A DNA stretch of 64,000 nucleotides, from NCBI GenBank assembly GCA_029379385.1, contig CM055608.1, positions 33,401,048 to 33,465,047 of the forward strand. The letters run 5' to 3'. Origin of the DNA: Quillaja saponaria. Taxonomy: Eukaryota; Streptophyta; Magnoliopsida; Fabales; Quillajaceae. Below the pieces are notes generated by a model that had not been told where the DNA came from, searched no databases, and saw nothing but the letters and a program-made list of their open reading frames with translations. Positions within the stretch are counted from its first letter, which is position 1. Each line of letters opens with the position of its first letter. A program made the translations under genes and the position numbers. This document shows positions 31,701 through 44,050 of the stretch, piece by piece.

Positions 31701-33514
31701 ATTTTTTGAGTACATCTACTAATGAATAACATTCACAATGTTTTTATGATTGTATACCAAATTGCACAACAAGCTTGAAGTCAAAGAGAAGGAACAAAGT
31801 GTGCCCTAAACTCTTGCCATCATGCGATGTGTGTTCTGTCTCGATTTGCTGTTTTACTCTAGCAAAAACCATGCAGTGCTGTAAGACGGGGTCCCACACG
31901 CACAAGGCTCTCTCATGTTTGGTATAATAGGCCAACAAGCTTTATATATGGGCTCTCCCAGTCTGATTATAGGCCATCCCTTCTGTTTTTTCCTTGTATC
32001 TTATATAGGCCCACGTAGCACTTTTAAGAGGGTTTTTTTTATTAGAGAAATTTTGTCCCAAGTTCCCCAATCCCCGGTGTCCCCAAGACACAACTATCCA
32101 CGTATTTATCGATGGTTGGACCCATAAGACATGAGAAAAATGTACTTTTGGTCCACTCCAAAGCTTAGGAATGAGCCCAAATAACATGTTTAAGGAATAA
32201 TCATCTTTTAATTAAGGTACGGCCACAATTGTCGATGCACAAGCCCTTACCATTACCAACATAAAACACTTGAATAAGAAGGTGTTAATGAATACTAAGA
32301 TAATGGACCTCATTCTCATCTTTAGATAAGAAGAACCTCATCACCGATTGATGACTACGAACTGTACTAAAATCATTTATCTTTGGAATTATAACAATGT
32401 ATGTGGTCCAATGACTTGTTCTAGACAAATCACTGCAGCCTCCTCCTATTCATGTATTAATTATAGAAAGAGATATGGGAGACATCAAGACAACCAATAA
32501 GTACCTAATGTTTTCCACAACCAAATTCAAATAATTGCCTAGGGATTAAGAATGATAATAATTGGAATTCGATGGTTACATAACCCGTATGTTTTTTTTT
32601 TCTTCTTCATATTCAATAATTTAAAAAATAAAATAATGAGAATATTAACAAATAAATAAAAAGATCACTGCAATTAAGCTTGCAAAAATCATCATATGAT
32701 ATTACCCAAAATAAATTTTTTAAATTTTCTTTATTTACCAAAATGAAAATTTATCTAAATAAATTATTTAATTACTTAAATAAATCTGAATTTTAAATAA
32801 TTAAATTCTTTAATAAATTCATTAATACCTAAATAACTGTACAAAAATAATTTATTAACTAAGAGAAACTAAATTTTTTATTTCTTATTTTATTAAAATA
32901 CCCTTAAATATTTACATATTTTTCAAATTATATTTAAAATTAAATTCGAATATTTAAAACTACATTAAAATTCAAATACTGAAATTCGAATTAATACACT
33001 ATTTAAACTATTCGATTCTAATTTGAGTAGGAATAAATTTTCTTTTGGGTAAGATGCTCATCTTTAATAAATTATATATGATGGTAGTCATCTAATTAGA
33101 AAAAAAAAAAAAAAAAGAAGAAGAAGATATATAACAGGAAGGTGTTGGCTTAATGATTAACCAAATATATTTTATTTATTAATTTTCTAAATTTTCATGA
33201 AGTTTTTACTCCTAAATAGAATATTATTTTAAGGTTTAAGGTTTAAAGTAGTCGGACCGCAATTAGAGATTATAGTATATTCCATACTCGTAGTTGTAGC
33301 ACAGCCCTCCCTCTTATATTTGGCAACGTGGTGAATCTTAATTGAATGAAAACCTACAAAAGAATATTCCTTTCCGGTACTCCTCAACAACATACCTGGC
33401 TGGCTCCCTGAGAGAGAGTCCCACCCCACCACCAACTTGTTTCTATAAAGAAACAGAGTAACTGAAACAAACCCCACAACACAGAGAGAGAGAGAGAGAA
33501 CAGAGATACAGAGA
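31701..33514. other. PEPC kinase upstream region
   Basis: No gene was recognised. 32600-33200 is almost pure A/T with a poly-A run near 33101-33116. A GA microsatellite at 33484-33500 lies immediately before the kinase ATG and is probably in its leader. Confidence 0.45.
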
Positions 33515-34557
33515 ATGTGCGAAACCTTGAAGAACAAATACAAATTGTGCGAAGAGATCGGTCGTGGTCGATTCGGCACTATTTTTCGTTGTTTTCACCC
33601 GATTTCTAATGAATTCTATGCCTGCAAAACCATCGACAAACGCCATCTTGCTGATGCCACCGACCGTGAGTGCCTAGAGAAAGAACCAAAATTCATGACC
33701 TTGTTGTCTCCGCATCCAAACATTGTTAGAATCTTTGATGTTTTCGAAACCGATGATTTCTTATCCATGGTGGTCGAGCTCTGCCAACCCATTACCTTGT
33801 TTGATCGAATCATCAATCGGTCTTTGCCCGAGTCTGAAGCTGCTTCTGTAATGAAACAACTTCTCGAAGCAATTGCCCATTGTCACAGACTAGGTATAGC
33901 TCACAGGGATATCAAGCCTGACAATCTTTTGTTCGATTCGAGGAATAATCTTAAAGTTGCCGACTTTGGGTCGGCGGAGTGGTTTGGTGAGGAAGGGTCT
34001 ATGAGTGGGATCGTGGGTACGCCGTATTATGTTTCCCCGGAGGTTTTGATGGGAAGAAACTACAATGAGAAAGTGGACGTTTGGAGTTGCGGTGTGATTC
34101 TGTACATAATGTTGGCTGGGATTCCGCCGTTTTATGGAGAATCGGCGGCAGAGATTTTCGAGGCAGTGTTGAGGGCCAATTTGAGGTTTCCGACTAGGGT
34201 TTTTCGGTCTGTGTCGCCGGTGGCTAAAGATCTGCTGAGGAAGATGATCTGTAAGGATGTCTCAAAGCGATTATCGGCGGAGCAGGCCTTGAGTAAGTTT
34301 GTCTCTGTTTGACTTTTTTTTTTTGGGTTTTATCATCATCAAGAAATGGGTGTTACTGATTTCATAAACTGATTCTTGAATTTGGGAAAGTTTCAAGAGT
34401 AAAATTATTAAATTTTCCCTGCAGCCAAACGTTGATTTAGTAATTTAGTTAAATGGGTATTATAGAAATTTTTGTTTTTGATTGCTAATGAAGCTCTCTA
34501 TCAAATACAGGGCACCCATGGATCATTAGTGGAGGAGTGACAGCTGATCTGGCTTGA
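33515..34557 (+). CDS. PPCK: Phosphoenolpyruvate carboxylase kinase (PPCK)
   Basis: A minimal Ser/Thr kinase that phosphorylates an N-terminal serine of PEP carboxylase in the cytosol and relieves malate inhibition. Exon 1 is 33515-34292 and exon 2 34511-34557, joined A|GG across a GTAAGT..CAG intron. The total is 825 nt or 274 residues, the normal PPCK size. Visible motifs: the glycine loop GRGRFG (16-21), catalytic Lys38 in [12 protein letters not shown] (130-137), DFG (150-152), [19 protein letters not shown]. It ends [14 protein letters not shown], right after the last kinase subdomain, with no autoinhibitory region or EF hands, which separates PPCK from its CDPK relatives. The short last exon at this position is typical of PPCK genes. 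PPCK is controlled mainly by transcription and turnover; that is family knowledge and nothing here shows it. Confidence 0.95.
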
Positions 34558-37500
34558 GAAAACAGAATTGAATACAACTAAGAAGCAAAGGAAGCAAGCT
34601 TGGCCAGTTTTACTACTGTACATAAACTCCAATGGATTAGACAGTTCCAGTCTTCCAGAAACTCAGTTTTTCCACCATGGAGTTAAGGAGGAGTATAAAA
34701 TAGGAAATAGAGAGATAGGAAGAGTCCTAACAGACTCTGCTACTACCAACTATCAAGTAGTACTGATGCTTTTTCTTTCTTGGGTTCCCTTATACTTTTG
34801 GAATTTTAATGCATGAAGAGAATATGAGATGTCGATATCTGGTTTAAGATTTCCCCGTCCTGTCCTTCCCTGCCTTATCTTTTTTTTTTTTGCTCGGAAC
34901 TGGGAAGTGAGAATGCAGGGGAAAAAAGAATTATTATCTTTTTCTTGTTTATGTAAATGGAAAATGTTTTGGAATGGGAATGTTTTTTATTTTGTAATAT
35001 ATTTGGATCCTTTTCTGCAACGGAGCGGATTCTGTTCCATGGAAAAGTAATCTAATCTTCACTCCAAAGTGCTTTTAATTATAAAAAGAAATTAGGTGTT
35101 TTTTTTTTCATGGAAAATTCATTGAACTTGTACAACAAAATATACAAATCAAAAGGAGGAAAACTTATAATATCATATGTTGTTATATATTTTTCTCCAA
35201 CAAATCATATTAATTCCATAAGAAATTAATAAAACTGCATAGAAATTTAAGAGCAGACTAAAGTCAAAAGTTTCACATTCATCAGTTGCATTTTTTTTTT
35301 TTTGTTCTTGAGAAGAGTAAAAGAAGAAAAGAGTTTCCAAGAAGCAAGCAAACGGCAGTGTAATTATCTTAGAGCCTGTTCTTATTCTTAATTATTAGGC
35401 TGTTAGAGCATATCATCTTCAATAATTTTGAAGTTGAAAAAACACATTACTTATCTAAAATTTGTAAATGATCTAAAGCTTATCTTATAAGGAGAATGTA
35501 CCACCTAAACATTTGAAATTTAAGTAGCATAAATCTTTCAATAATAATAAGCAACAAATATTAGTGTCAATTAGTTGTTAGTTCAATTAATGAAGATATT
35601 GACCTTAAATTTCTTAAAATTTAAAATTATATGATTAAAATTAATTAGTAAAATTTTAAAAATCAATATACAATCAAGAGATATAATCTTAAGCCTCAAT
35701 CTCAAAGGGGTAAAAACAAGACCAAGCTACTTTCGTTAACTATATATTGGTTGAGATGAAATTCGTCAACAAAATTTTATTATAATTAATAGAAAGGATT
35801 AAGTGTAAAAAATAAAAGTAACTTATAATAAGGATTATTATAGAGAAGTGAGTTTCTAATGAGACTTAATGGTAAAAGATTATTATAATAAGAATTATTG
35901 TGTTGTGTGCAATTAGTTCTAGTCTAATTATCATTTACAAATGCTGTTATGTCAGCAGACTCATTATTTGTCAAAATAGCTTAACAGATTCACAATATTT
36001 TTGTTTTCTCAGAAAAGTACATTATAATTATATATATTGCTTAATTAATTAGTCCAACAATTTGTTTTAATATATATGTTGATTGGAAATTTGAGTTTAA
36101 TATTAATAGAGCAGTACTGATATAGTGCCGTTTTGGATACTATCATTCTACACCGAGCACATGCATATGTAATATATATTGTACCAAACACACATAATTA
36201 AGTGTATTATTATTATAGTAAGATTGAGGCCATTTGACACGACACGCACTATGCTATCTATTAATTAGCATAGCATTATTGGCATCTAATTATTTAATAC
36301 TATCAACTTGATTAAATTTAATTCAATACTTGCATAATTCAAGGTGCTCTCACCTCACACATTTTAGTCCCTTTCACTACTATACGTGTATGTTTTTATT
36401 TTATTTTAAATTTATTTGTCAAGCGTATTTGATTATACTTTTTATGGCATCTCAAAAAGAAAAATAAAAAAATCTATCAAATCAATGAAAATAACATATT
36501 TTCTTGTTATCATCATATCAATCTCCTTGTATATATGTATATATTTTCATTTCATGCTCACTAATTTATGTATATCTTGTTTTGAAATAAATCATATTTA
36601 CATCAATTTATATCAATTATATGTTTACAGTGGGGTCAAGAAGTTATAGTATTTTCATCTTTACAAATTGAATTAGAACCTCATCCATCGTTAATCCACA
36701 TACTTGTTTTTAGCAGTATTTTTAACTAGTTTGGTAGCTATTTCTTTTAATGTAAAACAAAATAAGTAATATAATTTAAAAATAATCAAAATACGTATAG
36801 GAATACTCGATGTGAGATAAGCAATGACCATTTGGAAGTTATATTTCCACAACTGTGACCATTATAGAATTGGAAATTTGTTATTTTTTAAGTAGAGATC
36901 ATTCATTTGAATTTGAACTTAGGATTGGAGTGAATGATACTGGGTATTGTCCATGTACAGTGTCACAGACTCACAGGCTCGTGTTGGTAAGCAGGGAGGT
37001 CAGATCTGTCATTTGGCATATCAATTCTTCTCAATAAAGGAGGGAGTGAACGACTATCAGAAAAAACTCAGTTGCTGACTCGTTTGTCGTTTCGTATGGC
37101 TTACTAGTTTGATTTGATAAGCTATCTACGTCCTTATCACGTGGGAGCCACCATTCATCTCTCTTGGTTTGGAATTTCAAAGTCCGGATAAAAAAATAAA
37201 ATTATTGACCATAAATTCGGTTTAATAGCTTCTCCTTCTAGAAGAAGCATGGAAAAACGAAGCTAGTCAATAAACTTAACTACCACGTAGTGTGATAAGC
37301 TGCCTGCTCAAGAACGCACCACCTAACCTTATATAATTCACTATTATAGTCTTGGTGAAAATTAAGAAAACAGATTGTAATTTTTTTTTAAAAAAAAGAG
37401 TTTATCTTGTTATGATTATATAACATTTTGTTGTTAGTTACTTGATCTAAAAAAATTTATTTGTGAGATATTAATTTATATATATATATAAAATGATAGT

Positions 37501-38497
37501 GATATATGTTTAATATTTGTTATCAAGATGTTAAGGTATTTTACCTATTTATTTATTTTTCTAATAAAAAAATATTATTTATGTCAAAAAAATAATTCAA
37601 CCTATGATTATTCTTTTCAATTAATATATTAAACATATATAGGATAAGATGATTATAAGATACTAGCGACCTAAACCTACCTCATGTGCAAGATTGGCTC
37701 CATTTACTCATATTTGTTTGTTGTGAGGAAATGTTTATTTATTTTATGAATAGTTATAAGAGAGTATTTGTTTGAGAAATAAATATAATATAGAGTACCA
37801 AGAAAAGGCCTCTTTCATGACCCAGTTTCTTTGTGCATTACATGGCCACCTGGCTGGCAGTGGCCCACTCTGACAGTCTGTTGTATTATAAGTTAATCAC
37901 AATGATTGATTACTTGGCAGTTCATGGACGAAATTCATTATTATTTTTGATGAATTTTTTGATAAGGTATCCTAAGACAATAAATATAATTATTAACAAT
38001 TAAAATTTATATAAATAATATTAAAATTATGATTAATTACAATAATAAATAAATAAATAAAATTATTTATAAAAGCTTTAAAAATTCCTTAAAACCCCCG
38101 TTAAATAAATTCATCTTCAATTTAGAGCAAAGATCAAATTATAAATTTCTTAAATGTAAGTCAATTTACTATCCGAGTGTGGATGGCTAATTTTCAGCCA
38201 CCTTTTAATGTTTATGTTCTACTAGATTCTTAGCACTGAAATGCTTATAGTTCACAACAGCAGATGCAGGAGATTAGTGTACAATGAGGACCAGAAGGAG
38301 ATTATTGTTCTCAATCTTCAGTCCAGTTTTATATCAAGACAACTGATCATTAGTTTACAATAGCTTTTCCCTTCAAATTTACAATTAACATATAACATGG
38401 AAAACTAAATAGCCTCAGGCTTCTAGTAATTGCAAACTTGACGTGTCATGACCAAATTGGCCTTTTGTGGTAGCAGAACTTTCTCCTAAACTAAATT
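34558..38497. other. Long AT-rich spacer between PPCK and PP1
   Basis: The first 500 bases are probably PPCK 3' UTR. Beyond that there are only short frames without family features, A/T runs and a few small repeats. A CACGTG (G-box type) motif occurs near 37139 with no adjacent gene start. A slightly more GC-balanced patch at 36900-37320 is not explained. Confidence 0.4.
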
Positions 38498-41400
38498 TCA
38501 TACTTTTGCACCAAGGAAGGACTGCAAGGCATGGGCAAAGAAATGGAGACAGCTAGTTAGGATATCTTAATGCAAAATCAAGTGCAAACAATTTTCAAAT
38601 AAGAGAGCACTGATATGTTACTTAATGTGGTATCAATAGGAACTATGTTCCACACAGAACCCATGCAAACTGAGTGATCAAATGTGCATGAACTTACAGG
38701 CTAACCCTAGCAGTTAATTATACAAATAATGACTAAGCAGTAGATAAGCTCAACTCCAGTATATCCCCAGAGAGTTCTTATAGACAACAAACGACTAACA
38801 CAACCATACCTATGAAAATGATGAAAGCATGCACGGCTTGGGTTATTCATTCTCCTTTTACCTAGAAAGGGCATTTATATAGCAAACCTATACAATCATA
38901 AATTCTTCCATAAAGCAAACAAACATCAACTTGTCTTCTTACCTTAACACCTGCTGGAGAGTTTCCAGCCTTTGCTGTAGTTGTACTCCCAAAAACTCCT
39001 GTGGGTGAATTTCCAGGCTTAGTTGTGGTTGTGCTTCCAAAATTGAACTTCGATTTTTTATCAGCTGGCTTCAGTATTTGGAAAGAGCACATTAGTGTCT
39101 CATCCACGCTCATCATGGCACCAGCATTGTCAAACTCCCCACAATAATTAGGCGCTGAGAATACTGTTACAAGCTGTCGGTTAGCAAAGAATTCATATCC
39201 ATCCTCCACAACCTGTCAAAACCATAATAAAATTAAGTTTTTTAAATTTAAAAGGGATAGCCTATCCTCTAAAGTTAAAGAAAAAAACTGTACAGAGTGG
39301 AACATCTCATGCCAATGGTGTTACGAGTTGGGCAATGCATTCTTAGGAGAAAATAACCAGGTTCAATTCTGACACACCAAATGAAGATAGTTTTTGTTTA
39401 CAGTGGTTTTGGTTCCAGAAAAGAGGATATGAACTCAACCCAGAACACAGAGTAATTCATTGAACAACAATAGCAGGTGGAACCTGATGAGCACGGCAAA
39501 CTAGATCCAAATCATGCTTCTGAAGAAACTCTGACACCTTGTCAGCACCAAATGTATATGAAACTCCCCTGTCATTCATTCCCCAACCTTGAACATCTTT
39601 ACTTGGGTCTGACCAAAGGAGATCACAAAGCAAACCGGCATCTGGTACATCAGAGGGCCGCGATAGATTTCTAATTTGATCCAAATTATGTAAATCTGGA
39701 GAAAGTCCCCCATGCATACAGAGAATCTTTTCGTCAATCAATGCAGCCACCGGCAGACAGTTGAAGCAATCTGTGAATGTCTTCCACAATCTCACATTGA
39801 ATCTTCTTTTACACTCATCATAAAATCCATATATGCGGTTTATAGAAGCACATTCATGGTTCCCTCTCAAGAGAAAAAAGTTCTCAGGGTATTTTATTTT
39901 ATAAGCAAGGAGAAGACATATTGTTTCTAAACTCTGTTTTCCTCGATCCACATAATCCCCCAAAAATAAGTAGTTAGCATGAGGAGGTAGTCCACCATAC
40001 TCAAAAAGCCTTAAAAGATCTGAGTATTGACCATGTATGTCACCTGAAAGACCAATAAATGAAAATCAACAAATCAATATAGATAACCTAATATGCATAA
40101 TTTTTCCTTAAATAACGGTATATTGAAATTAAGATACTAAGGAGCCTAGTAAATAGACTATATCAGCATATATACCCTTCTGGTGATATATGCATTGCCT
40201 GATTATCATAGAATTCAACAGAGTTTCATGCAAAAAGATTCTCTAAGCTATGTGTACATGCTGTTAGAACAACTTTTTTTTTTTCCAAACCCCAACTCAC
40301 AGACTCAAACATCTTTTACTAGCCCTGCTTCTGGTTAAAAAAAAATTAAAATAAAAAAATCACATTTGAGCTTGATTGAAGGTTACAAATCTGTACAACT
40401 TGTAAAAAAAGTATAATCCAGGACTACAGAGTCGGAGGTATAATGGGAATCTCTTCCAAATTTGAGAATGAGGTTGTGGTAAGAAATGCATTTAAAGTTC
40501 TACATGGTGAATCATCCTTTCCAACATAAAACTTTGACCAGTCTCCTTCTAAAGTTAGCATTCTAAATAAGTTATGCAGAAGGAAAGAGTTAAAATAATG
40601 GAGTTGAAAAAACATAGCAACAGGATTCTAATAGATCAACTAATTAGGTAAAATAATGTTTCTGATGGAATGATGAATAGCAAAATGATATAGAATATTA
40701 AGGATTCCAAGGTTTCAGCCAGTGCAAAATAGAGTTAGGTTTGTCAGCCGCAAAAGACAATAGAAGGTAAGTTTAAAATTTCTGCTCTTTGATTGTAAAG
40801 AGTAACATGACAAGAAAGAAGGGAGAATGATTACTGAAATGAGCTCTCAGTAAACCTAAACTCAATTTTGTTTCACAGATACAAAAAGGACAGTTTTTCC
40901 TGTATTACACTCCAGTTCAAAGGACACAGTACAGTTTCCAATAGAACTAAACACAACACTCCTTAGACTCCGAAAAGCTACTAGGAAATTCCAATCATTA
41001 CATATGATGAAATTTCCACAGTACATACTTAAACAAAACTCTACAAATTTTCTATTAAAGAAAAGCTCCACTCCGCACATAAATCACCAGAAACTTAAAG
41101 ATTACATGATATCAGAGGCTGATGTAACCCTAAAATTCTGGTAAGAGAAATTTATATCAAACCGTCCTCCAAATCTCATGTTGGGCCCATACGATAAAAC
41201 CCAAAACTTTCAAGATTGAGAATTTAAAGAAAACAGAAGCTAACACAGTCTGCATGGTTGGTGGGAGGCTGGGAGGCTGGAGCTATCTCCACACCATAGT
41301 TTACTAATCTTTGCGTGTAGTAAATATCTCTTGCATCTTCCTTTAATTTTTTTTTTTCCTAGATAAGTGAAAACCAGTGGATAAGACCTGCAATGATGCA

Positions 41401-42473
41401 TCCTACTTAAAATCCCCAAAAATGGTATTTCCACAAATTTCATTCAACACCCACCTTTTCTCTCCCATAGGGTATTTGCAAAATCCACAACCAAATTCTT
41501 AAACTAGTTCGTACCCTCAGCTTGAATTATTTTCCACAATTCAATCCTATTCATGACTACATTCCCAAAGATAGGTGAGAACAACTAGTACACAAACCTT
41601 CTCAAGGATAAACCCTCATAGTTTATCTCATTTAACTTGTCCTTCTGTCTAGAGTTACCAAAGTTAAGTCATCAGCATACAATACTTATTTTAGCACTTT
41701 TAATGTTTTGGGCAGGGGCGTCGGGGGTATACTATATGTTGCTTTGCTACTGTTCAACTATTGAAACTGTAGAAAGTATAAAATATAAACATATGTGATT
41801 CAAAAACATGCCTCCAAATCAGTTCCAAAAAGTGTAAGATTATCTCCAAAGAACAAATGGAAAAAAAAGAAAGGGAGGGGGCATTGCAAGCTTTGTATGT
41901 GGGATATTTCTTTCAGCAAAATCTCAGTAGGTTCTTATGCTACAAACTTAAAACCACAGAATCATCTAAGAGTGCTCCTAAAGAAGCATCAAGACACTTC
42001 CAAAACATTAGACCGGGGGTGTACAGATTCTACCATAGATCTTCATAAGCTCAAAATACACAACAGAATCATATAATTGAGCAAAGGATACAGAGAGTGA
42101 GATTCGAACAATCACCAAAACACTTACTTACTACACAAAATCACAAAACCAAGTTCACAAATATCTACAGACTTAAAATGAAAGCAAACCCAAAAACCCA
42201 AAACAGAAGACTATCATCAGAAAAGGGATAAAAGAAAAAAGGAACACATAAGCTGAAGAAAACTGGGAAACTAACTAAGTTGGGTATGCTTAAAATACCA
42301 CAAATCTTAATGGGTGCTTCAAGCTCCAACAAATTAGGCTGCTGCAAGAAAATCCCTCTAGAAGCTACACAGAGTTGACGGATCTCCGACTCTGATAGCT
42401 GAACCTGCTTTCCAGGTCGACCTCGGACTTCAAGCAGTCGATTGATTATGTCATCGAGAACTGGTTGTTCCAT
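38498..42473 (-). CDS. Serine/threonine phosphatase PP1 catalytic subunit (TOPP-type)
   Basis: A metal-dependent protein phosphatase acting with many regulatory subunits in nucleus and cytosol. Four exons: 42473-42299, 40043-39484, 39212-38943 and 38521-38498. They join in frame at GT..AG sites to 1029 nt, or 342 residues. Metal and active-site motifs are intact: GDIHGQ (split over the first junction), [44 protein letters not shown]. The N-terminus [18 protein letters not shown] fits plant TOPPs. The C-terminal tail is longer than most because a 16-residue block beginning FGSTTT and ending SP.GV occurs twice. The last exon is only 24 nt (SFLGAKV, stop). Its acceptor TTGCAG is clear, but the ORF also stays open past the previous donor, so an alternative 3' end is possible. 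The first intron (2.25 kb) has no gene. Confidence 0.95.
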
Positions 42474-44050
42474 TTCTTCGCCTCACAACAAGTCAACGAC
42501 TTTATTGGATATGATACAAGCAGTGAAATTCAGAAGATGACTGAAGAAGAAGAAGTAAAAGGAGAGTAAGCGAATATCATGCCTTGGTGGAGCTCGGGAA
42601 TGTTGGTTCACGGTCGTTTTGTTAGCAAGAGGGTGCCGTTTAGGATCAGAACGAATTTGATACACTCCTTTTTCATTTAAGCAAAGAAATTGGTAATTTT
42701 CTAGGGGTGTGCACGGGTTGTTTCGGTCTTGATAGTGATAAATTTTTGAACCGAATCAAATTTTTTGGGTAGTAAAATTCATGAACTGAACCGAATCGAA
42801 AATATGTATTACCCAAAATTATCCGAACCGAAAAAATGTGACTAGTTTGGTTCGTGTATTCGGTTATCTGAAATTTATCAATATTTCACTAAAATTAATT
42901 TAAAAAATATATTTTTTTGTTTTTGAACTTCATACTTTTTAAATTCATTAGTTATTATAAAATAAAAATACAAAAAACATAATATATTAACATATTAAAT
43001 ACAAATAAAAATAAAAAATTATAAATTAATACAAAAATACAATAAAAATAACAAAAAAAATAAAAATTACATATTTTGATTTTCGGGTAACCACGGGTAC
43101 CCATGTGCACTCTATTTCACTACCCGTAATCGAACCGAAAATAACAGGTATTAAATTTAACTACCCGAACCTAATCGAATAAAAAAATACTCGAATTTAA
43201 CCGAATCGAATTATCGGATCGGTTCGGGCATTCGGTTATACTGGGTTCCTTGCACAGCCCTATAATTTCCTACAAGCTGAGAGCGAACTAGAGAAAGAAG
43301 GTGTGAAGATTTATTTTTAATATAATTATACATTTCAAAAAACATTTATGACAAATATCACTTTGTCTTATTTTCATTTTATTTGTTTTTTGAATTTTAC
43401 TTTATTATTTTGAGATTAATAATACTATCAATTAATTTATCTCTATTTATTTTTAATAAAAAAATAATGTGCATACTTAATTACAACCTACATTAAATTT
43501 GAATAAAATATTATAAAATAATTTTTCTAATAAACATTATAAAAATGTGATAGTTTGAAATTGAATTATTCATTGTTTTAATATTAATTAATTTAAATTT
43601 GTAAGAACTCTTTTAATTAATTTTATTTATTTAAAATTTCTAAATCAAATTTCATTCTCTTATCTAACTAAATAATAATAACATACTTCAATTACTTATA
43701 TAACTTATAATTTTATAATTATTTTATCTTCAAATTATATTATTTATATTGAAAATGAGATAGTATAATTTAATTAAAAAATCTTGAATTAAAAAAAAAT
43801 TAATTAATTGAAAATATTTAACAACTGAAATAGTAGTTAACCTTTCGAAAATTATACCATGGGCAGACTGAAAATTAGGTAAAATTTGCTCAAAATTGTA
43901 ATATTATATAACTTTTTAAAAAGATGAAAAATAATTAATTGGTCATGTTAATTACGCATCTGTAAATCCTTTGCTTCCCCGTTTACTCCGTGTAAAACAC
44001 CGAGAAACAAACAGCTGCCTGAAGATCCGAGGCAAGTGACCAGTGAAGCC
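42474..44050. other. Divergent spacer between PP1 and the ASCH gene
   Basis: It serves as 5' region for both genes. 42702-43262 is a hAT-like element. 43290-43960 is nearly pure A/T without features. Confidence 0.5.
42702..43262. mobile_element. hAT-like non-autonomous element
   Basis: The left end TAGGGGTGTGCACGG and the right end (reverse complement TAGGGCTGTGCAAGG) are inverted repeats. The flanks TAATTTTC (42694-42701) and TAATTTCC (43263-43270) form an 8-bp target-site duplication with one mismatch. The interior is AT-rich but has many AACCGAA/TTCGGTT motifs near both ends, which pair as subterminal inverted repeats. No transposase ORF was seen. It sits within the shared PP1/ASCH promoter region. 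Confidence 0.75.

Noticed and set aside
33443..33816. Several - strand frames over the PPCK start
   Set aside because: Shadows of the kinase and of its GA-repeat leader.
36416..36649. 77-codon hydrophobic frame
   Set aside because: A/T composition alone gives Ile/Phe/Tyr/Lys-rich reading; no start context or neighbours support it.
33515..42473. PEPC kinase and PP1 as a kinase/phosphatase functional pair
   Set aside because: They are 4 kb apart, and PEPC is known to be dephosphorylated by PP2A-type enzymes, so their closeness is probably chance.
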